The position numbers were made by a program, and so were the translations under genes. From assembly GCF_031393925.1 (NCBI RefSeq), contig NZ_JANMWL010000158.1, forward strand, positions 1 through 16,855: DNA of 16,855 nt. The letters run 5' to 3'. The stretch comes from Methylibium sp031393925 (GTDB lineage Bacteria > Pseudomonadota > Gammaproteobacteria > Burkholderiales > Burkholderiaceae_C). Below the pieces are notes generated by a model. That model made no database searches and had not been told where the DNA came from. It saw only the letters and a list, made by a program, of their open reading frames with translations. This document shows positions 7,350 through 15,300 of this stretch, in pieces (position 1 is the first letter of the stretch; each line of letters starts with the position of its first letter).

Positions 7350-8327
7350 ATGAGCAAGCGCAGGAATGCCCTCACACCCGAGGCGCTGACGATGGTCGAC
7401 CTGATCGCGCGCACCGGCAGCTTCGCGGCCGCGGCGCGCGAACTCGGCAAGGTGCCCTCGGCACTGACCTACAGCGTGCGTCAACTCGAAGACGCACTCG
7501 ACGTGCTGCTGTTCGACCGCAGCTCGCGCCAGGCCCGGCTCACCGCCGCCGGCAAGGAACTGCTGCACGAGGGCCGGCGCCTCTTGCTGCAAATGGACGC
7601 CGTGGCCAACCGCGTCAAGCGCATCGCCACCGGCTGGGAGACCGAGCTGACCGTGGCCGTCGACACCATCGTGGCGCCGCGCGCGGTGTTCGAGCTGATC
7701 GAGGCCTTCTACGCACTGCGCGTCGCGACCCGCGACGCGCCCGAGAGTGCGCCGCCCACGCGCCTGTGCCTGCGCAGCGAAGTGCTGTCGGGCACCTGGG
7801 AAGCACTCGCGACCGGCGCGGCCGACCTGGCCATCGGCACCGCGATCGACCCGACGCAGGGCAACGACATCGCCTGCGAGCCGCTCGGCGAGATCGAGAT
7901 GGTGTTCGCGGTGGCACCGCACCATCCACTGGCCAGCGCTGTGGAGCCGCTGTCGGCCGCGACGATCGCGGCGCACCGCGTGGTCGCCATTGCCGACAGC
8001 GCACGCAGCCTGGCACCCGTCACGGTGGGCGTGCAGCCCGGGCAAGACGTGCTGACGGTGTCGTCGGTGGCGGCCAAGCTCGAAGCGATGCTGCGCGGCC
8101 TGGGCTGCGGCTCGCTGCCCAGGCCGCTGCTGCGCCCGCATGCCGAGGCCGGCCGGCTGCGCCTCTTGCGCACCACCCTGCCGGCGCGCCGCAACCTGCT
8201 GCGCTATGCCTGGCACGCGCCGCGCAACGCGCCGCCGGGGCTGGCGTTGCAGTGGTGGCTCACGCAACTGCGCAGCAAGACCACGCGGCGCGCGCTGCTC
8301 GAGCAGTACGACGAGTTGGAGCGCTAG
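7350..8327 (+). CDS. LysR-family transcriptional regulator
   Basis: The 325-residue protein has the N-terminal LysR winged helix-turn-helix: LTPEALTMVDLIARTGSFAA, then ARELGKVPSALTYSVRQLE (helix-turn-helix near residues 24-45), then LFDRSSRQARLTAAG. The remainder is the usual periplasmic-binding-like effector domain. The frame stays open further upstream, with a GTG at 7275 and an ATG at 7302, but homology to LysR proteins begins just after MSKRRNALTPEAL, so ATG 7350 is preferred; no start has a strong Shine-Dalgarno. It is divergent from the pirin/WrbA/FMN-reductase operon and is the likely regulator of it. The inducing ligand is unknown. Confidence 0.9.
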   Translation: MSKRRNALTPEALTMVDLIARTGSFAAAARELGKVPSALTYSVRQLEDALDVLLFDRSSRQARLTAAGKELLHEGRRLLLQMDAVANRVKRIATGWETELTVAVDTIVAPRAVFELIEAFYALRVATRDAPESAPPTRLCLRSEVLSGTWEALATGAADLAIGTAIDPTQGNDIACEPLGEIEMVFAVAPHHPLASAVEPLSAATIAAHRVVAIADSARSLAPVTVGVQPGQDVLTVSSVAAKLEAMLRGLGCGSLPRPLLRPHAEAGRLRLLRTTLPARRNLLRYAWHAPRNAPPGLALQWWLTQLRSKTTRRALLEQYDELER

Positions 8328-8409
8328 TCGGCGGGTCTCAGGCGCCGGCGCACACCCGGTCGCATGCCGCTGCCTGCAGGTCGCGCACGGCTTGGTCGGA
8401 CCGGCCTGC

Positions 8410-8441
8410 CCTCACCCCAACCCTCTTCAACGGGACAGGGA
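8410..8441 (+). repeat. Degenerate CCCTCACCCC-type repeat copy between lysR and gluQ
   Basis: The 207-base gap 8328-8534 contains CCCTCACCCCAACCCTCTT followed by a partially paired stem (CCCT/AGGG arms, interrupted). It belongs to the same element family as 897-934 (inverted), 4284-4311 and 16170-16205 (inverted). The frame of gluQ runs open through the repeat, so ATG codons there (8364, 8445) look like start candidates. The repeat origin and lack of similarity to GluQ argue that this DNA is non-coding. Confidence 0.55.
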
Positions 8442-8534
8442 GCAATGCCAGGCGCTTTGGCGCGAACGGACTGCATCGCGGACTCCCGGGCGGCAAGCGC
8501 CGTCGGGATCGCGGCGCTGGCTACCATCGCGCCG

Positions 8535-9488
8535 GTGAATATCGCCGCGCCTCGTACGGCCCCATCGCTTGCCGACGCGCCCGACGACACCCGTGCAGGC
8601 CGCTATGTCGGACGCTTCGCGCCTTCGCCCACCGGCGCGCTGCATGCCGGCTCGCTGGTGGCGGCGCTGGCGAGTTGGCTCGACGCGCGCGCCCACGGCG
8701 GACGCTGGCTGGTGCGCATCGAAGACGTCGACGCGCCGCGCTGCGTGGCCGGCGCCGACCATCAAATCCTGCGCCAGCTCGACGCGCTCGGTCTCGCGCC
8801 GAATGCGCCGCCGCTGTGGCAGAGCGCACGCTCGGCGCGCTACGAGGCCGCGCTCGCCCGGCTCGTGGCCGCCGGTCGTGCCTACCCCTGCGCCTGCAGC
8901 CGCCAGGACATCGTGGCCGCCAACACCGCGCTCGGCCGGCCCGCCACGCACCACGGCGAACGGGTCTACCCCGGCACCTGCCGCCCCGAGAACGGCGGCC
9001 TGCGCGGCCGCACGCCGCGCGCCTGGCGGCTGCGCGTGGACGCCGGCACCGGCTCACGCGTCGCCTGGGTCGATCGGCGCCTGGGCGCGCAAGGCCAGCA
9101 GGTCGACCTGGCGGTCGGCGACTTCGTGCTGCGGCGCGCCGACGGCCTGTGGGCCTACCAGCTCGCGGTGGTGGTGGACGACGCCGAACAAGGCGTCACC
9201 GACATCGTGCGCGGCGAGGATCTGGCCGACAACACGCCGCGCCAGCTGCTACTGCAAGCGGCGCTGGCCTTGCCTCACCCACGCTATCTGCACACGCCGC
9301 TGCTGCGCACCGCCGACGGCGCCAAACTCAGCAAGCAGCACGGCGCGCCGCCGCTGGCGACCGACGCCCCGCTGCACGCACTCCGCGAGGCCGGCACCGC
9401 CCTTGGCCTGCCTGAACTGCCGGCCGCGACGCGCGATGACTGGCTGGCCGACGCCATCGCAGCCTGGCGTTCGACCTGGGTGGTGTAG
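8535..9488 (+). CDS. gluQ: Glutamyl-Q tRNA(Asp) synthetase
   Basis: The enzyme attaches glutamate to the queuosine base at position 34 of tRNA(Asp), without an anticodon-binding domain. The class I HIGH-type motif is in GRFAPSPTGALHAGSL (26-41) and the KMSKS-type motif is KLSKQ (264-268). The zinc site has the family pattern C119-x-C121, Y145-x3-C149 (YPGTC). The length of 317 residues fits the family (about 300). Start choice: GTG 8535 is the only ATG/GTG/TTG codon within about 25 residues before the catalytic domain, and longer versions would run through an intergenic repeat. A possible -10 (TACCAT, 8522-8527) sits only about 7 bases before this GTG, so the mRNA may be nearly leaderless; this is speculative. 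Confidence 0.92.
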   Translation: MNIAAPRTAPSLADAPDDTRAGRYVGRFAPSPTGALHAGSLVAALASWLDARAHGGRWLVRIEDVDAPRCVAGADHQILRQLDALGLAPNAPPLWQSARSARYEAALARLVAAGRAYPCACSRQDIVAANTALGRPATHHGERVYPGTCRPENGGLRGRTPRAWRLRVDAGTGSRVAWVDRRLGAQGQQVDLAVGDFVLRRADGLWAYQLAVVVDDAEQGVTDIVRGEDLADNTPRQLLLQAALALPHPRYLHTPLLRTADGAKLSKQHGAPPLATDAPLHALREAGTALGLPELPAATRDDWLADAIAAWRSTWVV

Positions 9489-9501
9489 GCGGCGGCCTAC
9501 A
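9484..9501. terminator. Hairpin at the gluQ stop, possible transcript end
   Basis: A 7-bp perfect stem, TGTAGGC (9484-9490) and GCCTACA (9495-9501) with loop GGCG, overlaps the gluQ stop codon. No T-run follows, so intrinsic termination is uncertain; it could protect the 3' end instead. Confidence 0.35.
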
Positions 9502-9523
9502 GGCGACTGGGGACTGCGCTGAT

Positions 9524-9551
9524 TTGCGTGCGCTGCCGCATTGCCTAACAT
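9524..9551 (+). promoter_or_regulatory. Possible sigma-70 promoter of the receiver-only regulator gene
   Basis: TTGCGT (9524-9529) and TAACAT (9546-9551) are spaced by 16 bases, ahead of the regulator gene starting at 9577. The match to consensus is moderate (3/6 and 4/6). The position after the gluQ hairpin is sensible for an independent promoter. Confidence 0.3.
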
Positions 9552-9576
9552 TCGGAGACGAATTTCCCCAGACACC

Positions 9577-9969
9577 ATGCCTGCCCACCGCGCCTTCCTC
9601 GTCGAAGACAGCCCCGTCATCCGCGCCAACCTGGTCGACACGCTGGAAGAGCTCTTGCCCATCTCGGTGGTGGGCTGGGCCGACGGCGAGGCAGCCGCTT
9701 CGGCATGGCTGGACGCCCACCCCGACGAGTGGGATCTGCTGATCGTCGACATCTTCTTGAACCAGGGTTCGGGCCTGGGGGTCATCAAGGCCTGCCAGCA
9801 CAGGCCACCGCACCGCAAGCTGGCAGTGCTGAGCAACTACGCCACGCCCGACATGCGCGTCAAGTGCCTGGAACTGGGTGCCGACGCGGTGTTCGACAAG
9901 TCCAACGAGATCGACGCGCTGATCGCCTACTGCGCGCGACTGAATGGTGGCTCGACCTTGGACGCCTGA
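9577..9969 (+). CDS. Receiver-only response regulator (CheY-like fold)
   Basis: The protein is a single phosphoacceptor (REC) domain of 130 residues with no output domain. Acidic residues E10 and D11 (VEDSP) begin the domain, D58 (IVDIF) is the phosphorylation site, S86 (VLSNY) is the switch Ser/Thr and K108 (FDKS) is the conserved lysine. ATG 9577 is chosen because homology begins directly after it; an in-frame TTG at 9541 would add 12 residues without a ribosome site. It is convergent with a NarL-type regulator gene, 19 bases apart, and near a CHASE3 kinase. It may take part in their phosphotransfer or act on a partner protein, but this is not shown. Confidence 0.85.
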   Translation: MPAHRAFLVEDSPVIRANLVDTLEELLPISVVGWADGEAAASAWLDAHPDEWDLLIVDIFLNQGSGLGVIKACQHRPPHRKLAVLSNYATPDMRVKCLELGADAVFDKSNEIDALIAYCARLNGGSTLDA

Positions 9970-9988
9970 GCGCCACGTGCATGCAGCG

Positions 9989-10627
9989 CTACTGGATCAG
10001 CCCGTTCTTGAGCGCGTAGTAGGTGAGGTCGCTGTTCGATTCCAGCCGCATCTTCTCCATCACCCGCGTGCGATAGGTGCTGACCGTCTTGACGCTCAAG
10101 GACAAGCTTTCGGCGATGGCACCGATCGTTTCGCCCTGCGCCAGTCGGAGGAACACTTGCAGTTCGCGCTCGGAGAGTTGCTCGTGAAGCGGTCCGTCGC
10201 CCTTGCCACTGCTGTGCTGCTCGGCCAGCAGCTCGGCCACGCCAGCCGAGATGTAGCGCCGCCCGAGCGCGAGCATGCGCACCGCCGCCAGTATTTCGCT
10301 GGGCTCGCAGTCCTTGTTGAGGTAGCCGCTCGCGCCTTGCTTGAGCATGGCCGTGGCGTAGTGCGTCTCGGGGTAGCTGCTCAAGATGAGCACCGGCAGT
10401 TCCGGCGCGCGCGCCTTGACGCCGAGCAGCACGTCCACGCCGTTCTGGTCGGGCATGGAAACGTCGAGGATCAGCACGTCGATGCCACCGGCACGCACGA
10501 GGTCGAGCGCCTCGCGGCCGTTGGCCGCCTCGCCGACCACCTGCAGGTCCATCTCTTCGGCGAGATACTGGCGCAAGCCGGCGCGCACGATGGCGTGGTC
10601 ATCGACGATGGCAACTCGAATGGACAT
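9989..10627 (-). CDS. NarL/FixJ-family (LuxR-type) two-component response regulator
   Basis: The 212-residue regulator has an N-terminal receiver domain with D9 and D10 (IVDDH), phosphoacceptor D55 (LILDVSMP), S83 and K105. A C-terminal LuxR-type helix-turn-helix runs from about residue 148 to the end (LSERELQVFLRLAQG, then SLSVKTVSTYRTRVMEKM). The frame stays open far upstream, but only the segment starting MSIRVAIVDD is homologous, and further extension would overlap the kinase gene antisense. The start lies 54 bases from the divergent CHASE3 histidine kinase start, a typical layout for a cognate pair. Target genes are unknown. Confidence 0.93.
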   Translation of the reverse strand: MSIRVAIVDDHAIVRAGLRQYLAEEMDLQVVGEAANGREALDLVRAGGIDVLILDVSMPDQNGVDVLLGVKARAPELPVLILSSYPETHYATAMLKQGASGYLNKDCEPSEILAAVRMLALGRRYISAGVAELLAEQHSSGKGDGPLHEQLSERELQVFLRLAQGETIGAIAESLSLSVKTVSTYRTRVMEKMRLESNSDLTYYALKNGLIQ

Positions 10628-10681
10628 GGACTTGGGCTCGCTGTGACAGGAGACTGCAATCGATTCTAGGGCGCAGCAGCC
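10628..10681. promoter_or_regulatory. Divergent promoter region between regulator and sensor kinase
   Basis: This 54-base gap must hold or border promoters in both directions. On the minus strand TAGAAT (complement of 10664-10669) is a good -10, though no clear -35 pairs with it. On the plus strand TTGGGC (10632-10637) and TGCAAT (10655-10660) are 17 bases apart. These are pattern matches only. Confidence 0.3.
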
Positions 10682-12106
10682 ATGACGCAGGCCTTGCGTC
10701 GGCGCACGGCAGCGCTGAGTTTTCCGCTGGCGCTGTTGACGGCGCTCGCGCTGCTCTTGGTCAGCGAGCTGGCCTACAACCGCTCGATGGCGGCGCTGCA
10801 GGACACCACGCACGCCTTCCAGGTGCGCCTGGACATATCTCGGCTGCTGCGCCTCATGGTCGACGCCGAGAGCGGCCAACGCGGCTACCTGCTCACCGGC
10901 AAGGCGAACTACCTCGAACCCTATGCCGCGGCCACCGGGCAGATCGGCAGCGTGCTCGGGCGCTTGACGTCGTACTACCGCACGCAGCCCGGGCAGCTCG
11001 AGGATTTCGAGACGCTGGCGCGTGCGATGGAGAAGAAAATCTCCGAACTCGACCTCTCCCTGAAGATGCGCCGCGAGGGGCGCGACGAAGCCTGGCAGGC
11101 GCTGCTCGAAACCGACATCGGACGCGAGGCGCAAGAGACCATCCGCGCTGCCGCCGAGCGGCTCGGTCGAGTCGAAAGCGAGCGACTGCAGGCCCACCAG
11201 GCCCAGGTCACCCGGACGCTGCTGATCAGCCGCCTGGGCGTGGGCTCGATGACCGTGCTCAGCGTGCTGGCGTTCTACCTCTACCTGCGCCAAGCCCGCG
11301 AACTGGTGGCTGAACGCGAGCGCAAGCGCTTGGCGCTGCAGGCCGAGCGCGACGCGCTCGACGGCCAGGTGCAGCGGCGCACCGCGCAGCTCACCGAGCT
11401 GATGCAGCATCTGCAGACCATGCAGGAAACCGAGCGCAGCCATTTGGCGCGCGAGTTGCATGACGAACTCGGTGCCCTGCTCACCTCGGCCAAGCTCGAC
11501 GTGGCGCGCCTGAAGTCACGCCTGCCGGATCGCGCGCCCGAGGTCATCGAGCGGCTCGACCACCTCAGCGAAGTGCTCAACAACGGCATCGCGCTCAAGC
11601 GCCGCATCATCGAAGACCTGCGCCCGTCCGCACTCGGCCACCTCGGGCTGGTCGCCTCGCTGGAGATCCTCACGCGCGAGTTCGGCCAGCGCTCGGGCCT
11701 GGCGATGCACACCGAACTGCAGGCCGTCCCGCTCGGCGAAAGTGCCGACCTCACGGTCTACCGCTTCGTGCAGGAGGCGCTCACCAACATCGCCAGGCAC
11801 GCCCAGGCCAAGCGGGTCGACGTGCTGCTGCGCGCGGTGGATGGTGGCATCGACGTGAGCGTGCACGACGACGGCGCCGGTTTTGACCCCCAGGCGGTGC
11901 GCAGCAATGCCCACGGCCTGGTGGGCATGCGCTACCGCGTCCAGGCCGAAGGCGGTCGCATGCAGGTGCAATCGCAGCCGGGCCAGGGAAGCCGCGTCTC
12001 GGCATGGTTGCCGGTGCGTGCGGCGGCCGCGGTTGGGGCGGTGGCAGGCAAGGTCATTGGAACGGCTGCGTCGCCGGATGACGCGACCGGCTCGCAGACG
12101 GCTTGA
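10682..12106 (+). CDS. CHASE3-domain membrane sensor histidine kinase (HisKA_3 / NarX-DegS type)
   Basis: The 474-residue kinase has two membrane spans (about 13-30 and 180-202) flanking a periplasmic CHASE3 domain, recognisable by LLRLMVDAESGQRGYLLTG (55-73). A coiled linker (about 204-250) leads to the HisKA_3 dimerisation domain, with phospho-accepting H260 in RELHDELG. The ATP-binding domain follows: N-box EALTNIARHA (365-374), G1 DDGAGFD (396-402) and G2 HGLVGMRYR (411-419). The kinase type pairs with LuxR-type regulators, and one is encoded divergently 54 bases away. The C-terminal about 30 residues are Ala/Gly-rich and probably unstructured. The signal sensed by CHASE3 cannot be read from sequence. 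Confidence 0.93.
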   Translation: MTQALRRRTAALSFPLALLTALALLLVSELAYNRSMAALQDTTHAFQVRLDISRLLRLMVDAESGQRGYLLTGKANYLEPYAAATGQIGSVLGRLTSYYRTQPGQLEDFETLARAMEKKISELDLSLKMRREGRDEAWQALLETDIGREAQETIRAAAERLGRVESERLQAHQAQVTRTLLISRLGVGSMTVLSVLAFYLYLRQARELVAERERKRLALQAERDALDGQVQRRTAQLTELMQHLQTMQETERSHLARELHDELGALLTSAKLDVARLKSRLPDRAPEVIERLDHLSEVLNNGIALKRRIIEDLRPSALGHLGLVASLEILTREFGQRSGLAMHTELQAVPLGESADLTVYRFVQEALTNIARHAQAKRVDVLLRAVDGGIDVSVHDDGAGFDPQAVRSNAHGLVGMRYRVQAEGGRMQVQSQPGQGSRVSAWLPVRAAAAVGAVAGKVIGTAASPDDATGSQTA

Positions 12107-12137
12107 GCGACGCGAAATACGCAGTCTGCCGCCTCAC

Positions 12138-12242
12138 TCAGGCCGCTTCGCCGGTCTCCTGCCCACGCACCAGAAGCACGGGCACCGGACTCTCGCGCAA
12201 CACAAGCTCCGCGTCGCTGCCGAGAGTGAGGCGTCTCAGCCC
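12138..12242 (-). pseudogene. 3' remnant of a universal stress protein (UspA-family) gene
   Basis: On the minus strand this 105-base stretch encodes the C-terminal motif of UspA-family proteins: GLRRLTL, then GSDAELVLRESPVPVLLVR, ending with a short tail and TGA at 12138-12140. The G-S-x-A-E-x-V-L-R-x-S-P-V-P-V-L-L-V pattern is the ATP-binding and dimer end of such proteins. Upstream (from 12243) the frame stays open for about 20 codons to a TAG but loses all family similarity and contains no start codon; the nucleotide-binding N-terminal two-thirds is missing. It is therefore a gene relic, cut about 97 bases before the start of the penicillin-binding-protein gene. The rest of the gap 12107-12338 holds nothing recognisable. 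Confidence 0.72.
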
Positions 12243-12338
12243 GCTGATCCGACATCGACAGTGCGCTTGATGCCGGTCGCTACCCCGTCCCCTTGGCTTG
12301 CGCTATCGTGAGGACATCTCATCCTTCGTGGATCACCG

Positions 12339-15300
12339 TTGGTCGCGCTGGCATCAGTGTTCTCGTGGAGGAGGGTCGGTGTTGCGCTGCTCGCCGCGGC
12401 GCTGCTCGTCGCGGGCGTCGCGGCGGTCCGGACCGCCGCCGACGAGATTCAGACCTCGCGCCACCAGGCGACCCGGCTTGCCCGGCTCGCGAACGAACTG
12501 CGCTTCGAGGTGCAAGCGGGGGCGAGCGATCCGATTCAGATTCACTTTCCCGGCGCCGGCCCCTACGACCAGCGGCTCGGCTACCACCCGCTGCCGCGCT
12601 TCGTCGAGCGGCTCACGGCGCAGGACTACCGCGTCAGCGCGCAGGCGCGCATGTCGCCGCAGCTGGTCGAGCTCAGCGAGCGCGGCCTCTTCACCCCCTA
12701 TCGCGAGAAGACCCAGGCCGGGCTCGAACTGTTCGACTGCCGCGGCGAGCCGCTCTTTGCCGCGCGCTTTCCAACGCGGGTGTATGGGCGTTTCGAAGCA
12801 ATCCCGCCGATGGTCGTCGACGCTCTACTGTTCATGGAGAACCGCGAGCTGCTCGATGCGCAGCGCCCGCGACTCAACCCGGCGATCGACTGGAGTCGGC
12901 TGGCGCGCGCCGTCGTCGACCAAGCGCTGCGTCGGGTCGATCAGAGCCACCCGACCTCTGGCGGCAGCACACTGGCGACGCAGATCGAGAAGTACCGCCA
13001 TTCGCCCGAAGGCCGCACCGACTCGATCCGGGAAAAGCTGCGCCAGGTGGCCTCGGCCTCGCTGCGCGCCTACCTCGACGGCGAAGAGACGCTGCCGCGG
13101 CGGCGCCAGATCGTCGCCGATTACCTCGACAGCGCGCCGCTGGCGGCGCGCGCCGGCTTCGGCGAGGTCAACGGCCTGGGCGATGGGCTGTGGGCCTGGT
13201 ACGGGCGCGACTTCGGCGAGGTCAACCAACTGCTGGCCGACAACGGCGACGGCGCGCCGCAGCCGGTTGAACTGCTGCCGCGTCGGGCGCTCGCCTTCAA
13301 GCAGGTGCTGTCGCTGCTCATCGCGCTGCGCCGGCCGTCGTTTTTTCTCGGCGGCGGCGAGAACGCGTCGAAGAGCCTGGCCGGACTGACCGAGAGCTAC
13401 CTGCGCGTGATGGCCGAGGCCGGCGTGATCCCCGCCGCGTTGCGCGATGCGGCGCTGCCGCTGGCGCTGCAGCTCCAGCGGCAGCCGACGGCGCCGCGCA
13501 GCGTTACCTTCAGCGAACGCAAGGCGACTACCGCGTTGCGCACGCGGCTGTCGGGCCTGCTCGAGGTACCGCGTGCGTACGACCTCGACCGGCTCGACCT
13601 CGAAGCAACCAGCAGCCTCGACGGCGAGGTGCAGCGCGCGGCGACGACGCTGCTGCGCAGCCTGGGCGACCGCTCCGGTGCGAAGGCGGCCGGGCTGTTC
13701 GGATTTCGGCTGTTGAACGAAGGCGACGACCCGGGCCCGCTGGTGTTCAGCTTCACGCTGTTCGAGCGCGGCGAGCACGCCAACCGGCTGCGCGTGCAGA
13801 CCGACAACCTCGACCAGCCGTTCGACATCAACGAAGGCGCCCGCCTGGACCTCGGCTCGACCGCAAAGCTGCGCACGCTGCTGACCTACCTCGAACTGGT
13901 CGGCGAACTGCACGCGCGCTGGAGCGGCATCGAAGGCGCGCAGCTCGCCGCGCTGCCGGTCGACGCGCGGGACGCGCTCGGCCTTTGGGCGCGGCAATAC
14001 CTGTCGCGCGCCGAAGACCGCGGCTTGCCGGCGATGCTCGCAGCGGCGATGGAGCGCCGCTATTCGGCCAGCCCCGCCGAGGCCTTCTTCACCGGCGGCG
14101 GGCTGCACCGGTTCGAGAACTTCGAGCCGGAGGACAACGCCCGCGTGCTGAGCGTGCGCGAGGCGCTGACGCGCTCGGTCAACCTGGTCTTCATCCGGCT
14201 GATGCGCGACGTGGTGCAGCACCTGATGGTCGGCAATCCCGGCTCGGCAGCCACGCTGCGCGCCGCGGCCGGCGATCCGGCGCGGCAGGAAATGCTGGCG
14301 CGCTTTGCCGATAAAGAGGGGCGCGAGTTTCTCGAGCGTTTCTACCGGCAATACCAGGGCCGCTCGCGCGACGAGGCCGAGGCCCTGCTGCTGCAGGGCC
14401 GGCACGCGACGCCGGTGCGGCTGGCGAGCCTCTTCGGCGAACTCGAACCTGCCACCGGCGCCGAGGGGATGGCGGCGTTCATCAAGCGACACATGCCCGG
14501 CGCGAAGCTCTCGCAGTCGGCCTTGCAGGCGCTGCACGACAGGTACGGCGGCGGCCGGCTGTCGCTGGCCGATCGGGGCTACCTGGCCGGGAGGCATCCG
14601 CTGGAGCTGTGGCTGGCCGGTTTTCTGCGCCGCGATCCGCAGGCCAAGCTGAGCGAGGTGTTCGCCGCCAGCGGCGAGCAGCGGCAGGCGGTTTATGGCT
14701 GGCTGTTCAATACCCGCCATAAAAGCGCGCAGGACGTGCGCATCCGCAGCCTGCTCGAGATCGAGGCCTTCGCCGACATCCAGCGTCGCTGGCGCCGGCT
14801 CGGTTATCCGTTCGAGTCGCTGACACCGTCGTATGCGACGTCGATCGGCGCCTCGGGCGACCGCCCGGCGGCGCTGGCCGAGCTGATGGGCATCATCGTC
14901 AACCGTGGCCTGCGCCTGCCGGTGGCGCGCATCGAGTCGCTGGTGTTCGCGCGCGGTACCCCCTACGAGACGCGGCTCGACTACCAGCCGCCCGGGGCCG
15001 AGCGCGTGCTCGACGTCGCAGTGGCCGAGATCGTGCACGGCGCGCTGATCGGCGTCGTCACGGACGGCAGCGCGCGGCGCCTCAAGGGCGCGTTTGTGCG
15101 CAGCGACGGCACAGCGGTCGAGGTTGGCGGAAAGACCGGCACCGGCGACCACCGATTCGACGTGCATGGCCGCGGCGGGCGGCTGATCTCGTCGCGCGTC
15201 GTCAACCGCTCGGCAACGTTCGCCTTTCTGATCGGCGATCGCTACTTCGGTACCGTCATGGCCTACGTGCACGAGCCCGACGCGGCGCATTACCGGTTCA

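Noticed and set aside
8364..8534. Longer gluQ starting at 8364 or 8445
   Set aside because: The added residues come from an intergenic repeat and have no GluQ similarity, although ATG 8445 has a purine-rich run upstream.
10628..11461. N-terminal extension of the LuxR-type regulator across the kinase gene
   Set aside because: The frame is open, but the extension is antisense to the CHASE3 kinase and has no similarity to anything; receiver homology starts at MSIRVAIVDD.
12825..15290. An 821-codon open frame on the minus strand opposite the penicillin-binding-protein gene
   Set aside because: The plus frame carries ordered SxxK, SxN and KTG motifs and a membrane anchor; the minus frame is compositionally biased and has no motif, so it is a shadow.
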